From NCBI RefSeq assembly GCF_013426975.1, contig NZ_JACCPY010000025.1, forward strand, positions 1 to 64,000: a stretch of DNA of 64,000 nt, read 5' to 3'. The notes beneath the pieces were generated by a model. That model searched no databases. It had not been told where the DNA came from and saw nothing but the letters and a program-made list of their open reading frames with translations. How positions within the stretch are numbered: the stretch's first letter is position 1; every line of letters starts with the position of its first letter. A program made the translations under genes and the position numbers. Shown in pieces: positions 26,405-36,131 of this stretch. Source of the stretch: Sphaerotilus sulfidivorans (GTDB taxonomy: Bacteria > Pseudomonadota > Gammaproteobacteria > Burkholderiales > Burkholderiaceae_C).

Positions 26405-27091
26405 TCAGCCGCGCTTGGGCGCCGCGCGCTTGCGGGCAGCGGGTGCGGCGGCCTTGCGCTCGGGCGCATTGATGACGACGGTCTGGATCTTCGGCGTGGA
26501 CTTGCGGGCGGCCGTCTTGCGCGGGGCGGCGGTCTTGCGGGCGGCCGGCGCGCCTTCCGTGGCGGAGGCCGCACGCGGAGCGCGCTTGGCAGCCGGCTTG
26601 ACCGGCTTGGCCACCGCTTCGGCAGCGGAGGAGCCGCGCTTGCGCGCGGCCGCCTTGCGGGCCGGCACGTCGACGCCGGCCTGTTCGCCCTCGCCGTCGT
26701 CCTCGTCGGCCGGTCCTTCCGAGGCCTTGGCCAGACCCTTGCGCTGGCTGGCCAGCTTCATGCGCACCGCCTTGCCGCCCCAGATCTCCTCGAGGTGGTA
26801 GTACTGCCGGATGGCCGGCTGCATGATGTGGACGACGGCCGAGCCACAGTCGACGATGATCCACTCGCCGTTGTCCTCGCCCTCCATGCTCAGGATCTCG
26901 CCACCGATGCCCTTGACCTCGTCGCGCACGCCGGCGGCGAGGGCCTTGGTCTGGCGGTTGCTCGTGCCCGAGGCGATCACCACCCGCTCGAAGAGCGGCG
27001 AGAGATGCTCGGTGTTGAAGACCACGATGTCCTGGGCCTTGACGCCCTCGAGGCCATCGACGATGGCGCGTTGCAGCTTGCGGATGTCCAT
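26405..27091 (-). CDS. rsfS: Ribosomal silencing factor RsfS with long basic tail
   Basis: Binds ribosomal protein L14 and blocks subunit joining. Residues ~1-118 are a complete RsfS domain (DIVVFNTEHLSPLFERVVIA, GEWIIVDCGSAVVHIM, YYHLEEIWGG). Residues ~119-228 are an added Lys/Ala/Pro-rich, low-complexity tail (ARKTAAPRKTAARKS), resembling histone H1-like or nucleic-acid-binding tails. The usual family length is roughly 105-150 residues. Its ATG overlaps the nadD stop by one base (TAATG). Confidence 0.94.
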   Translation of the reverse strand: MDIRKLQRAIVDGLEGVKAQDIVVFNTEHLSPLFERVVIASGTSNRQTKALAAGVRDEVKGIGGEILSMEGEDNGEWIIVDCGSAVVHIMQPAIRQYYHLEEIWGGKAVRMKLASQRKGLAKASEGPADEDDGEGEQAGVDVPARKAAARKRGSSAAEAVAKPVKPAAKRAPRAASATEGAPAARKTAAPRKTAARKSTPKIQTVVINAPERKAAAPAARKRAAPKRG

Positions 27092-27771
27092 TAGATCCGT
27101 TCTTGTTCCGTGTTCGGGGGGTGGGGATGGTACAGGCCGTGGCGTTCAATATAGCCTGCCACCGCCGGCGCCACCATCCGGGGCGCCAGGCTGGACGCCG
27201 GCTCGCCTGCAGCCAGCCGCGTCCTCAGTTCGGTCGACGACACCGTCATCGGCATCATCGCCAGCGGCACGACCCGCGCGCCGGCCTCGGCCAGCGCCAC
27301 GGGCATCTGCACCGCGTCGCCGGCCCGGCCGGCCACCGCCAGAACGACCCGCCCGAGCAGATCGCGCCAGCCGTGCCAGGTGGCGAAGTTGGCCAGCTGG
27401 TCCTGTCCGATGATCAGGAACCAGTCGGCCGGCTCGCCCGGATGCCGCTGCCCGTCGCGCCGCTGCAGCTCGGCGACGGTGTCGAGCGTGTAGCTCGGTC
27501 CGTCGCGTTCGATCTCGCAGCGCTCGAGCACGAAGGCGGGATTGTCGCCGATCGCGAGCCCGACCATCGCGGCGCGATGCGCCGCCGGGGCCATCTGTCG
27601 GGTTTTCTGCCACGCCCGACCCACCGGAATCCAGCGCAGCTCGTCCAGACCGAGCTGCGCCAGCGCCGCGTCGGCCAGTTCGCGGTGCGCCAGGTGGACC
27701 GGATCGAAGCTGCCGCCGAACAGGCCGATGCGGCGCACCCGCCGCCCGGCCCGGAGCGACTCAAAGGCCAT
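27091..27771 (-). CDS. nadD: Nicotinate-nucleotide adenylyltransferase NadD
   Basis: Converts nicotinate mononucleotide and ATP to deamido-NAD. 226 residues with the nucleotidyltransferase signature [41 protein letters not shown] and the ISSTELR-type motif [10 protein letters not shown]. It overlaps the end of hemF by 11 bases and is translationally linked to rsfS. Confidence 0.96.
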   Translation of the reverse strand: MAFESLRAGRRVRRIGLFGGSFDPVHLAHRELADAALAQLGLDELRWIPVGRAWQKTRQMAPAAHRAAMVGLAIGDNPAFVLERCEIERDGPSYTLDTVAELQRRDGQRHPGEPADWFLIIGQDQLANFATWHGWRDLLGRVVLAVAGRAGDAVQMPVALAEAGARVVPLAMMPMTVSSTELRTRLAAGEPASSLAPRMVAPAVAGYIERHGLYHPHPPNTEQERI

Positions 27772-28747
27772 CGGTGCCGGATGCTTCGGCGGCTTCGGCT
27801 TCGGCGAGCCAGTCGCGTGGACGCAGGAAGTCGGTGGCCAGGCGCGCCTCGGGCGTGCCGGGCTCCGGCGCCCAGCGGTAGCGCCAGCTCACGTTCGGCG
27901 GCATCGACATCAGGATGGATTCGGTGCGCCCGCCCGACTGCAGACCGAACAGCGTGCCCCGGTCCCAGACCAGGTTGAACTCGACGTAGCGACCACGCCG
28001 GTAGGCCTGGAAGTCGCGTTCGCGCTCGCCGTACGGGGTGTCGCGGCGGCGCTGCGCGATCGGCAGCCAGCCCTTGAGCAGCGCGTCGCCCACATCCTTC
28101 AGCATCGCGAAGCTGCCCTGCGCGCCCAGCGCCGAGAAGTCGTCGAAGAAGATGCCGCCGATGCCGCGCGGCTCGTCGCGGTGCTTCAGGAAGAAGTACT
28201 CGTCGCACCAGGCCTTGAAGCGCGGGTACAGCGCCGGATCGTGCGGATCGAGCGCGTCGCGGCAGGCGCGGTGGAAATGCACCGCGTCTTCCTCGAAGCC
28301 GTAGTAGGGCGTGAGGTCCATGCCGCCGCCGAACCAGCGCACCGTCTGCCCGGCCGCCGGGCCCTCGGTCGGCGTGGCCGAGAGCATGCGCACGTTCATG
28401 TGCACCGTCGGCACATAGGGGTTGCGCGGGTGGAAGACCAGCGACACGCCCATCGCCTCGAAGGGCGCGCCGGCCAGCTCCGGCCGGTGCTGCGTGGCCG
28501 AGGGCGGCAGGGCCGGCCCGCGCACCTGCGAGAAGGCGCAGCCGCCACGCTCGAGCAGCGCGCCGCCCTCGATCAGCCGGGTGATGCCCGCGCCCTCGAG
28601 CCGACCGCCGGGCGGGCGCTCCCAGGCGTCCGTCAGGAAGGGCGTGCCGTCCTCGGCGCCCACCGCATCGCAGATCGACTGCTGCAGGCCCAGCAGCCAG
28701 CCGCGCACCGCCTCGTTCGACAGCGGCTGCTCGTCGGGCATGGCCAT
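27761..28747 (-). CDS. hemF: Oxygen-dependent coproporphyrinogen III oxidase
   Basis: Aerobic heme-pathway enzyme that oxidatively decarboxylates coproporphyrinogen III. About 328 residues with [63 protein letters not shown] and [20 protein letters not shown], all diagnostic. The ATG at 28747 lies one base after the purD stop; a second ATG two codons later is possible. The annotated upstream frame has no ribosome site. Confidence 0.97.
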   Translation of the reverse strand: MAMPDEQPLSNEAVRGWLLGLQQSICDAVGAEDGTPFLTDAWERPPGGRLEGAGITRLIEGGALLERGGCAFSQVRGPALPPSATQHRPELAGAPFEAMGVSLVFHPRNPYVPTVHMNVRMLSATPTEGPAAGQTVRWFGGGMDLTPYYGFEEDAVHFHRACRDALDPHDPALYPRFKAWCDEYFFLKHRDEPRGIGGIFFDDFSALGAQGSFAMLKDVGDALLKGWLPIAQRRRDTPYGERERDFQAYRRGRYVEFNLVWDRGTLFGLQSGGRTESILMSMPPNVSWRYRWAPEPGTPEARLATDFLRPRDWLAEAEAAEASGTDGL

Positions 28748-28748
28748 G

Positions 28749-30047
28749 TCAGGCGCTGCCGCCGCGCTTGATCGCGCGGTAGCCGATGTCGTTGCGGTAC
28801 TGCATGCCATCGAACTGGATCGACTGCACGCCGATGTAGGCGCGCTGCTGCGCGGTGCGCACCGAGTCGCCCAGCGCCGTCACGCACAGCACCCGGCCAC
28901 CGCTGGTGACGACGGTGCCGTTCGGGCCGGTGGCGGTGCCGGCATGGAAGACCTTGCAGTCCTCGGTCTCGGCCGGCAGGCCGCGCAGCGTGTCGCCCTT
29001 CTTCGGGTCGAGCGGATAGCCACCGGCGGCCATCACCACGCCCAGCGCGACGCGGCGGTCCCAGTCCAGCGTGACCTGGTCGAGCGTGCCGTCGGTGGCA
29101 TGCAGCAGCACCTCGAGCAGGTCGCTCTTCAGGCGCATCATGATCGGCTGCGTCTCCGGGTCGCCCATGCGGGTGTTGAACTCCAGCGTCTTCACGCCGC
29201 CGGCGGGGTCGATCATCAGGCCGGCGTACAGGAAGCCGGTGAAGGGCATGCCGTCGCGGCGCATGCCCTCGACCGTCGGGCGGATGATCTCCTGGATCAC
29301 CTTGGCATGGATGTTGGGCGTGACCACCGGCGCGGGCGAGTAGGCGCCCATGCCGCCGGTGTTTGGACCCTGGTCGGCATCCTGCAGCCGCTTGTGGTCC
29401 TGGCTGGTGGCCAGCGCGAGGATGTTGCGGCCGTCCACCATGACGATGAAGCTGGCCTCCTCGCCCTGCAGGAACTCCTCGATGACCACCCGGGCGCCGG
29501 CGTCGTTGTGCTGCACGCCGAGCTTGTTGTCGAGCAGCATCCAGTCGACCGCCTCATGGGCCTCGGCCAGCGTCATCGCCACGACCACGCCCTTGCCGGC
29601 GGCCAGGCCATCGGCCTTGACGACGATCGGCGCGCCGAGCTTGTCCACATAGGCGTGTGCGGCGGCGGCATCGCTGAAGGTCTCGTAGGCGGCGGTCGGG
29701 ATCCTGTGCCGCTTCATGAAGTCCTTGGCGAAGGCCTTGGAACTCTCGAGCTGCGCGGCCGCCTTCGAAGGGCCGAAGATGCGCAGGCCGCGCGCGCGGA
29801 AGGCGTCGACCACGCCCAGCGCCAGCGTCGCCTCGGGGCCGACCACCGTCAGGCCGATCTTCTCGGATTCGGCGAAGTCGGCCAGCGCGCCCACATCGTT
29901 GCCGATCGGCACGTTGACGATGCGCTGGTCCAGGGCGGTGCCGCCGTTGCCCGGCGCCACATAGACCTTGTGGACCCGGGGGGACTGCGCCAGCTTCCAG
30001 GCCAGGGCATGCTCGCGGCCGCCGCCGCCAATAACCAGTACTTTCAT
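28749..30047 (-). CDS. purD: Phosphoribosylamine-glycine ligase PurD
   Basis: ATP-grasp enzyme of purine synthesis. About 432 residues with [34 protein letters not shown], the ATP-grasp core [29 protein letters not shown]-type motif ([15 protein letters not shown]) and [11 protein letters not shown]. An ATG two codons upstream (30053) is also in frame; neither has a clear ribosome site. The gene starts a few bases after the sulfatase stop, so coupling is likely. Confidence 0.96.
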   Translation of the reverse strand: MKVLVIGGGGREHALAWKLAQSPRVHKVYVAPGNGGTALDQRIVNVPIGNDVGALADFAESEKIGLTVVGPEATLALGVVDAFRARGLRIFGPSKAAAQLESSKAFAKDFMKRHRIPTAAYETFSDAAAAHAYVDKLGAPIVVKADGLAAGKGVVVAMTLAEAHEAVDWMLLDNKLGVQHNDAGARVVIEEFLQGEEASFIVMVDGRNILALATSQDHKRLQDADQGPNTGGMGAYSPAPVVTPNIHAKVIQEIIRPTVEGMRRDGMPFTGFLYAGLMIDPAGGVKTLEFNTRMGDPETQPIMMRLKSDLLEVLLHATDGTLDQVTLDWDRRVALGVVMAAGGYPLDPKKGDTLRGLPAETEDCKVFHAGTATGPNGTVVTSGGRVLCVTALGDSVRTAQQRAYIGVQSIQFDGMQYRNDIGYRAIKRGGSA

Positions 30048-30059
30048 AGACATCCGAAA

Positions 30060-31709
30060 TCAGTCGAGGTAGTTTGCCACAGCGATCGGCAGCACCGGAG
30101 GCTGCCAGCGGTAGTCGTCCGAGAGCGCATCGCGCGCGGAATCCGCGCCCGGCAGCGTGATGCCCAGCCGGGGCAGCAGCAGATCGGCCAGCCAGTCGGC
30201 CCGCACCGGGCGCTGCTCAAGGGCCTGCGCATCGGGGGTCGGAACGTGGTCGGATTGCCACAGCAGCAGGGGAATGCGGTAGCCGGCCGGCGTCATCGGG
30301 CTGTGGCCGGCATGGTTGCGGTCATGGCCGACATCCTGGCCATGGTCGGACACCGCCAGCCAGAGCTTGTGGGTCGGCTCATCGCCCGGCACGGCCTGGA
30401 GCTGCTTGAGCAGCGCCGCCAGCACCCCGTCGTGATAGCGCAGTGCGGTGTCGTATTCGGTGCGGAAACGCCGGATCCACGGCCAGCGGCCCTGCGCGAC
30501 CATCGCCGCGGAGACCGCATCGTCGGCGGAGCCGGTCTCGGGCTGGCCTTCCGGGTAGCGGTAGCGGTAATGCGGATGGGCGCCCAGCAGATGCACCACG
30601 ATCAGCTTCAGCGGCGCCGGATCGGCCAGCGCGCGGTCGACCTGCGGCAGCAGCTCGCCGTCGAGCGTGCGCGCCGAGCGGCCCGGCACCCGGTTGATGT
30701 AGACCTGCTCGTCGGCCAGACCGCCATGGCGGGTGCGGATCGCCAGATCATCATGGTTGCTGATCCAGTGGATGCGGTAGCCGGCCGCACGCGCCAGCGC
30801 CAGCAGGTCCTGGCGGCTGCCGTCGGCGGCGGTCGGCCGCAGCATCGCGTCGAGCGCCGGCACGGTCGAGGCCGCCACCGACCAGGCATGGCGCATCACC
30901 AGCAGCTCATGGCGATGACGCTCCAGCGCCGGCGTGGTGGCCCGCGCATAGCCGTACAGGCCGAGGTTGTCGCGGTTGATGCTCTCGGTGATCACCAGCA
31001 TCGCGACATGGCGCTGGGTCGCCGGCCCCGCCACGCCGGACCGGGTCGCGCGGTCGATCCAGCCCTGGTGCTCGAGCGCGGCGTCGCGCAGCGCCGCCCG
31101 GGTGCCGGCCAGCTGCGCCGGCCACTGCGGCCAGAAGGCCAGCGGATGCATGTCGCGCCACGGCCCGCTGGCGGTGGCGCCCAGCGCCAGCAGCACCGGC
31201 AGCAGCGCCTGCGGCCAGCTCAGCCCCCAGGACAGGCCGCGATCGTCCGGACCGGGATCGCGGGCCAGGACCTCGCGGGCGATGCGGTCCAGCACCGTCA
31301 GCGCCGCCAGCACCAGCAGACTGGCCAGCGCCACCGGCACCACATGCTGCTCCAGGTATTGCAGCGCCTCGTCGCCGTGGGTGTTGGCCAGCGAGGTCAG
31401 CACCAGCGAGCTGTCCGGCGCCGCACCATAGCTGAAATGCAGGAAGCCGCGCACCGCCGCATCGACGACGAAGGGCACGGTCCACAGCAGGAAGGCGGGC
31501 CGGCGCAGCGCCGGCCGAATGATGCGCAAGGACAGCAGCCACCATCCGGGCAGGAACAGCACTGCCATCTTGGCCGCCCCCAGCAGCGGCTGGCCCGGCA
31601 GACCCAGCAACAGCACCAGCACCGAGCCCAGCAGCAGCCAGCCCGCACGCGCCGCACGTCGCGGCCGCTCGACCGCCATCGCGGCGGCCGCCGACATTTC
31701 CATTGCCAT
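30060..31709 (-). CDS. Phosphoethanolamine-transferase-like sulfatase (EptA/CptA type)
   Basis: Inner membrane enzyme with a periplasmic sulfatase-fold domain; relatives transfer phosphoethanolamine to lipid A or core sugars. From ATG 31709 (GAGGGG upstream) it has 549 residues: five membrane helices in the first ~190, then the catalytic domain with LVITESINRDNLGLYGY (nucleophile position), VVHLLGAHPHYRY and SDHGQDVGHDRNHAGHSP, which line up with the EptA motifs. The nucleophile position is Ser (TES) where EptA/CptA have Thr (GET), and the Glu after DHG is Gln. Substrate therefore uncertain. It sits between yebC and purD on the minus strand, upstream of the lipopolysaccharide genes. Confidence 0.85.
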   Translation of the reverse strand: MAMEMSAAAAMAVERPRRAARAGWLLLGSVLVLLLGLPGQPLLGAAKMAVLFLPGWWLLSLRIIRPALRRPAFLLWTVPFVVDAAVRGFLHFSYGAAPDSSLVLTSLANTHGDEALQYLEQHVVPVALASLLVLAALTVLDRIAREVLARDPGPDDRGLSWGLSWPQALLPVLLALGATASGPWRDMHPLAFWPQWPAQLAGTRAALRDAALEHQGWIDRATRSGVAGPATQRHVAMLVITESINRDNLGLYGYARATTPALERHRHELLVMRHAWSVAASTVPALDAMLRPTAADGSRQDLLALARAAGYRIHWISNHDDLAIRTRHGGLADEQVYINRVPGRSARTLDGELLPQVDRALADPAPLKLIVVHLLGAHPHYRYRYPEGQPETGSADDAVSAAMVAQGRWPWIRRFRTEYDTALRYHDGVLAALLKQLQAVPGDEPTHKLWLAVSDHGQDVGHDRNHAGHSPMTPAGYRIPLLLWQSDHVPTPDAQALEQRPVRADWLADLLLPRLGITLPGADSARDALSDDYRWQPPVLPIAVANYLD

Positions 31710-31833
31710 CGCCTGTCCCCTCGCACCGCGCCTGGACCGCACCCGCAGAGGCGCGCGGCCCGGGCTCGAGCTTGTCGTGTCGTATCGTGTCTTGTTCTGT
31801 CTGGTTCCGCGCTCCGGGCCTGAAGCCCGGGGT

Positions 31834-32553
31834 TCAGAGCACCGCGTTGTGGAACACGTCCTGCACGTCGTCCAGATCCTCGATGACATCGAGCAGCTTC
31901 TGCATGCGCGCGGCATCGTCGCCGGCCAGCTCGACCGGGTTGTCGGCGCGCATCGTCACCTCGGCGATCTCGGCCTGCAGGCCGGCGGCCGTCAGCGCGT
32001 CGCGCACCGCCTCGAAGTCGGTCGGCGCGGTCAGCACCTCGATCGAGCCGTCGTCGCCGACGACCACATCGTCGGCACCGGCCTCCAGCGCCACCTCCAT
32101 CACCTTGTCCTCGCTGGTGCCGGGCGCGAAGACGATCTGGCCGCAGTGCTTGAACTGGAAGGCCACCGAGCCTTCGGTGCCCAGGTTGCCGCCGTACTTG
32201 CTGAAGGCGTGGCGCACCTCGGCCACCGTGCGCACCCGGTTGTCGGTCATCGTGTCGACGATGATGGCCGCGCCGCCGATGCCGTAGCCCTCGTAGCGGA
32301 TTTCCTCGTAGGTCACGCCATCGAGGTTGCCGGTGGCCTTGTCGACATTGCGCTTGATGTTGTCGGCCGGCATGTTGGCGGCCTTGGCCTTCTCGATGGC
32401 CAGGCGCAGGCGCGGATTCATCGCGATGTCGCCGCCGCCCTCGCGGGCCGCGACGATGATCTCGCGGGTGATGCGGGTCCAGACCTTGCCGCGCTTTTCG
32501 TCCTGACGACCCTTGCGGTGCTGGATGTTCGCCCACTTGGAATGACCGGCCAT
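31834..32553 (-). CDS. yebC: YebC/PmpR family regulatory protein
   Basis: 239-residue member of the YebC family (TACO1-like), long annotated as transcription regulator and more recently linked to translation of difficult motifs. The diagnostic start [18 protein letters not shown] and the regions [16 protein letters not shown] and [17 protein letters not shown] are present. First gene of the long minus-strand run; a GC-rich hairpin without T-tract (about 31814-31832) follows its stop, so the downstream sulfatase may be partly insulated. Confidence 0.95.
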   Translation of the reverse strand: MAGHSKWANIQHRKGRQDEKRGKVWTRITREIIVAAREGGGDIAMNPRLRLAIEKAKAANMPADNIKRNVDKATGNLDGVTYEEIRYEGYGIGGAAIIVDTMTDNRVRTVAEVRHAFSKYGGNLGTEGSVAFQFKHCGQIVFAPGTSEDKVMEVALEAGADDVVVGDDGSIEVLTAPTDFEAVRDALTAAGLQAEIAEVTMRADNPVELAGDDAARMQKLLDVIEDLDDVQDVFHNAVL

Positions 32554-32681
32554 GGATGGATGCTCCTGTAACTGTTGTTCAGCTGAGTTCGGTGGGGCGC
32601 CATTCTACTTTTCGGCGGCAGACCGGCCGGCGCTGCTGACCGCCAGGTGCCGACCACGAACCCACTGACACCGCCCGGACG

Positions 32682-32711
32682 ACCGTTCGCGCCCGTGGAT
32701 CACCGTTCGTC
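32682..32711 (+). promoter_or_regulatory. Candidate LytTR/AlgR-type operator: two direct repeats ACCGTTCG
   Basis: ACCGTTCG occurs at 32682-32689 and again at 32702-32709, 20 bases apart, 76 to 104 bases upstream of the first gene of the exporter operon. LytTR regulators are known to bind pairs of such direct repeats with 10-13-base spacing, and the second copy contains CCGTTCGTC, the core site described for AlgR. The operon's last gene encodes a LytTR regulator, so autoregulation is the natural reading. Confidence 0.65.
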
Positions 32712-32785
32712 GCATCGCGGCTGCGCGGCGGCGCCGGACAGCGAACCATGACGCCATCGTCAACGCCTTCCGGGAGAGGCCCTCC

Positions 32786-33388
32786 ATGTCGCGCCGCCCT
32801 CTGTTCCTGCTCCTTGCCGCCATCAAGCTCAGCGTGCTCGTCGCCATGACCGCACCGGCCGTTTCGGCCATGTCGACCGACGGGGCGCCGGCCGGCCCCC
32901 AGATCGTCGCCACCGCAGCCCTGCCGGCGACAGACTTCGACCAGGCCGACGCCACCTTCCGCCGCGCCAGCGACGGCGACCGCGCAGCCATCGCACCAGC
33001 GCTGGCGCAGTTCACCGCACTGCTGCAGGCCCGCCCCGGCGATCCCCGGCTGATGGCCTATGCCGGTGCGGCCACCGCGATGCAGGCGCGCACCACCTGG
33101 CTGCCGTGGAAGAAGATCGGCCATGCCGAGGACGGTCTGGCGCTGATCGACAAGGCGCTGGCACGGCTGACGCCAGCACACGACGCGGAACGGCATCACG
33201 GCGTGCCGGTGGCGCTGGAGACGCGGCTCACCGCCGCCGCCACCTTCCTGGCGCTGCCGGCGATGTTCCACCGCGGCGAGCGCGGCCGGCGCCTGCTCGA
33301 GCAGGTTCAGCGCGACCCGGCGCTGGCGGCGACGCCGGCGGCCTTCCGCGAGGCGGTGCAGCGCCTGGCCGCGAAGGAGGCCGCATGA
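32786..33388 (+). CDS. Small periplasmic protein heading the ABC exporter operon
   Basis: 200-residue protein that I cannot assign to a named family. It has a signal peptide (SRRPLFLLLAAIKLSVLVA..., cleavage near VSA) and a helical, TPR-like body (DFDQADATFRRASDGDRAAI; QARPGDPRLMAYAGAATAMQ). Its stop overlaps the start of the ABC ATPase gene (ATGA), so it is probably a functional partner of the transporter, for example a periplasmic adaptor. This role is inferred from position only. Confidence 0.75.
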   Translation: MSRRPLFLLLAAIKLSVLVAMTAPAVSAMSTDGAPAGPQIVATAALPATDFDQADATFRRASDGDRAAIAPALAQFTALLQARPGDPRLMAYAGAATAMQARTTWLPWKKIGHAEDGLALIDKALARLTPAHDAERHHGVPVALETRLTAAATFLALPAMFHRGERGRRLLEQVQRDPALAATPAAFREAVQRLAAKEAA

Positions 33389-34095
33389 ACGCCCTGAAGA
33401 CCCCGCCGGTGATCGAGCTGCAGGGCGTGCACAAGACCTACCGGCTCGGCGCGCACACGGTGCCGGCGCTGCGCGGCGTCGACCTGGCGGTGCGGCCGGG
33501 TGAGCTGGTGGCGCTGACCGGCCCGTCGGGCAGCGGCAAGAGCACGATCCTGAACATCGCCGGCCTGATCGACCGCGCCGACGCCGGCACGGTGCGGCTG
33601 CGCGGCCAGACGGTCGACGCCGGCGACGAGGCCGCCGCGACCGCACTGCGCCGCGACGCCATCGGCTTCATCTTCCAGGGCTTCAACCTGGTGCCGGTGA
33701 TGACGGTGGCCGACAACGTCGACTACCCGCTGTTCCTGGCCGGGGTGCCGGCGGCCGAGCGGCGCGCGCGCGTCGCCGCGGCGCTCGACGCGGTGGGCCT
33801 GCGCGAGCACGCCGGCCACCGCCCCGACGCGCTCTCCGGCGGCCAGCGCCAGCGGGTGGCCATCGCCCGCGCGCTGATCAAGCGCCCGGGTCTGGTCATC
33901 GCCGACGAGCCGACCGCCAGCCTCGACTCGGCCACGGCCACCCAGATGCTCGACCTGATGCGCGAGCTCGGCCACCGCGACGGCGCCGCCTTCCTGATCG
34001 CCACGCACGACGAGCGGCTGACGCGCCGCTGCGACCGCGTCATCGCGCTGCGCGACGGCGTGATCGCCACCACGGACACGGAGATGCCCGCATGA
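33385..34095 (+). CDS. ABC transporter ATP-binding protein (LolD/MacB type)
   Basis: 236-residue ATPase of the MacB/LolD/FtsE group, which energises mechanotransmission-type transporters without moving substrate through the membrane. Motifs: Walker A GPSGSGKST, Q-loop FIFQGFNLVPVMTV, signature LSGGQRQRVAIARAL, Walker B VIADEPTASLD and switch ATHDERL. I place the start at 33385, where GAAGGAGG precedes the ATG and the overlap with the preceding stop is ATGA; the open frame extends upstream into the previous gene. It overlaps the permease gene by four bases. Confidence 0.95.
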   Translation: MNALKTPPVIELQGVHKTYRLGAHTVPALRGVDLAVRPGELVALTGPSGSGKSTILNIAGLIDRADAGTVRLRGQTVDAGDEAAATALRRDAIGFIFQGFNLVPVMTVADNVDYPLFLAGVPAAERRARVAAALDAVGLREHAGHRPDALSGGQRQRVAIARALIKRPGLVIADEPTASLDSATATQMLDLMRELGHRDGAAFLIATHDERLTRRCDRVIALRDGVIATTDTEMPA

Positions 34096-35324
34096 CGGCC
34101 CTGTCGACTCCCCTGCTCGCCTGGGCGCGCTTCGCCTGGCTCAACACGCGGCGCAACCGGCGCCGCTCGCTGGTCACGGTGGCGATCGCCGCGCTCGGCA
34201 CCGCGGCGATTCTGCTGGCCGGCGGCTTTGCGCTCTCGACCTACCAGGGCCTGGCCGAGGCCTCGGCACGCACCACCGGCCACCTGGTGCTGGCACGCAC
34301 GGCGCAGTTCGACGGCTTCGAGGACACGCCGCTGCAGCACGGCCTGACGGATGCGCAGGCGCTGCGCCAGCGGCTGCTGGCCGACCCGGCGGTGCGCCAG
34401 GTGCTGCCGCGCGTCGAGTTCGGCGGGCTGATCAGCAACGGCGACAAGTCGGTGATCATGATGGGCGTCGGCATCGAGCCGGACGCCGAGTTCGCGGTCA
34501 AGGGCCCCTTCCTGACGGTGGAGGCCGGGCGCGAGCTGGCCGGCACCGAGCGCGGCGCGGTGATGCTCGGCGCCGGGCTGGCGCGCAACCTGAAGGCGCT
34601 GCCGGGCGCGTCGCTGACGCTGCTGGCCGGCACGACCGAAGGCGCGATGAACGCGCTCGACGTCACGGTGGTCGGCATCGTCTCCACCGGCGTGCCCGAG
34701 ATCGACCAGCGCCTGGTCTACACCGACGTCGCCACCGCGCAGCGCCTGCTGGTGACCGACCGGGTGTCGAGCCTGGGGATTTTCCTGGACCGCATGGAGG
34801 CGACGCTGCCGGCGCGCGCGCGGCTCGGCGCGAGCCTGCCCGACCTGACGCTGCGCACCTGGGAGGAACAGGCGCCCTTCTACCGCAGCGTGCGCGAACT
34901 CTACAACCGCATCTTCGGCGCGCTCGGGCTGATCATCGGCGTGATCGTCGTCGTCGTGGTCGCCAACGCGATGGCGATGTCGGTGATCGAGCGCACCCGG
35001 GAGATCGGCACGCTGCGCGCGCTGGGCACGCGGCCGGGTCAGCTGCTGCAGACGCTGGCGATGGAGGGGCTGCTTCTGGGCGCCGCCGGCGGCGCGATCG
35101 GCGCGGCGATCACGGTGGCGGTGTCGGTGGCGCTGCAGCTCTTCCCGGTGATGATGCCGCCGCCGCCCGGGCGCTCGATCGGCAATCCCCTGCTGATCAC
35201 GCTGGACGCCGGGCTGATGCTGGCCACGCTCGGGCTGGTGACGGTGCTGGTGGTGCTGGCCTCCGCGCTGGTGGCGCGACGCACGGTGCGTCTGCCGGTG
35301 GTCGCCGCGCTGGGACATGTCTGA
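34092..35324 (+). CDS. ABC transporter permease, FtsX/MacB family
   Basis: 410-residue inner membrane protein with one N-terminal helix (~25-46), a MacB-type periplasmic domain (~50-270) and three C-terminal helices (~275-300, ~320-350, ~365-390; IFGALGLIIGVIVVVVVANAMAM). ERTREIGTLRALGTRPGQLL is the characteristic FtsX motif. With the ATPase it forms a mechanotransmission ABC system; relatives export lipoproteins, peptides or toxins from the periplasmic side. The substrate is unknown. Confidence 0.93.
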   Translation: MTALSTPLLAWARFAWLNTRRNRRRSLVTVAIAALGTAAILLAGGFALSTYQGLAEASARTTGHLVLARTAQFDGFEDTPLQHGLTDAQALRQRLLADPAVRQVLPRVEFGGLISNGDKSVIMMGVGIEPDAEFAVKGPFLTVEAGRELAGTERGAVMLGAGLARNLKALPGASLTLLAGTTEGAMNALDVTVVGIVSTGVPEIDQRLVYTDVATAQRLLVTDRVSSLGIFLDRMEATLPARARLGASLPDLTLRTWEEQAPFYRSVRELYNRIFGALGLIIGVIVVVVVANAMAMSVIERTREIGTLRALGTRPGQLLQTLAMEGLLLGAAGGAIGAAITVAVSVALQLFPVMMPPPPGRSIGNPLLITLDAGLMLATLGLVTVLVVLASALVARRTVRLPVVAALGHV

Positions 35325-35334
35325 GGAACAGATC

Positions 35335-36126
35335 ATGAACAAGCTCTTCTCGCTGCGGCCGCTGCGGCTGGCCGCCCTCTGCGCCGCTGCCGCCCTCTCC
35401 GCGCCCACCGGGGCCGCGGACCCCAGCCCCGACGTCGCCCGCCTGCTCGCCGACGCCGACCGCTTCCGCATGACCGACGACAACCTCGTCGTCGAGACGC
35501 GCGTCACCACCACGTCGCCCGACAAGGAGCGGCTCTACACCGTCTATGCGCAGAGCGGCCGGCGCTCGCTGGTCGTCATGCGCTCGCCGGCCGAGCAGGG
35601 CCAGAAGGTGCTGATGCTGGGCGACGACTTCTGGCTCCTGATGCCGGGCACGCAGCGGCCGATGCGCATCACGCCGATGCAGAAGCTGCTGGGCGACGCC
35701 TCGACCGGCGACATCGCCACGCTGCGCTGGTCGCAGGACTACGCCGCGACGCTGGTCGGCGCCGAGCCCTGCGCCGAGGGCGCAGCGCCCTCGGAACCGG
35801 CACCGGCAGCGGCCGCCTGCTGGCACCTGAGCCTGGCGGCGCAGCGCAAGGGCGTCAGCTACGCGCGCATCGAGCTGTGGATCGGCCGCACGCACCACGA
35901 GCCGGTGCGCGCCGACCTGTACGTGCAGTCGGACAAGCTGGCCAAGCAGGCGCGCTTCATCGCCGACCGGCCCGAGCGGCCGACCCGCATCGACGTGATG
36001 GAGCTGAGCGACCAGCTCGGCAACGGCCGGCGCACCCGCATCGAGTACCTGTCGCGCCAGGTGCGCCGCGTGCCGGAGTCCTGGCTGAACCCGATGGCGC
36101 TGGTGCGCAACCCGACGCTGGAGTGA
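35335..36126 (+). CDS. LolA-fold outer-membrane-lipoprotein-sorting-like protein
   Basis: 263-residue periplasmic protein from ATG 35335 (GAGGAA eight bases upstream), with signal peptide ending at about TGAADP. The body matches the LolA-like family often annotated as outer membrane lipoprotein-sorting protein: DDFWLLMPGTQRPMRITPMQ, RIELWIGRTHHEPVRADLYV and a C-terminal WLNPMALVRNPTLE. In similar operons this protein accompanies an FtsX-type permease or an RND exporter and is thought to carry a lipidic cargo. Starts ten bases after the permease. Confidence 0.85.
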   Translation: MNKLFSLRPLRLAALCAAAALSAPTGAADPSPDVARLLADADRFRMTDDNLVVETRVTTTSPDKERLYTVYAQSGRRSLVVMRSPAEQGQKVLMLGDDFWLLMPGTQRPMRITPMQKLLGDASTGDIATLRWSQDYAATLVGAEPCAEGAAPSEPAPAAAACWHLSLAAQRKGVSYARIELWIGRTHHEPVRADLYVQSDKLAKQARFIADRPERPTRIDVMELSDQLGNGRRTRIEYLSRQVRRVPESWLNPMALVRNPTLE

Positions 36127-36131
36127 GCCCG

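Noticed and set aside
28422-31823. Open frame of 1133 codons on the plus strand
   Set aside because: Antisense to hemF, purD and the sulfatase; no domain, no ribosome site.
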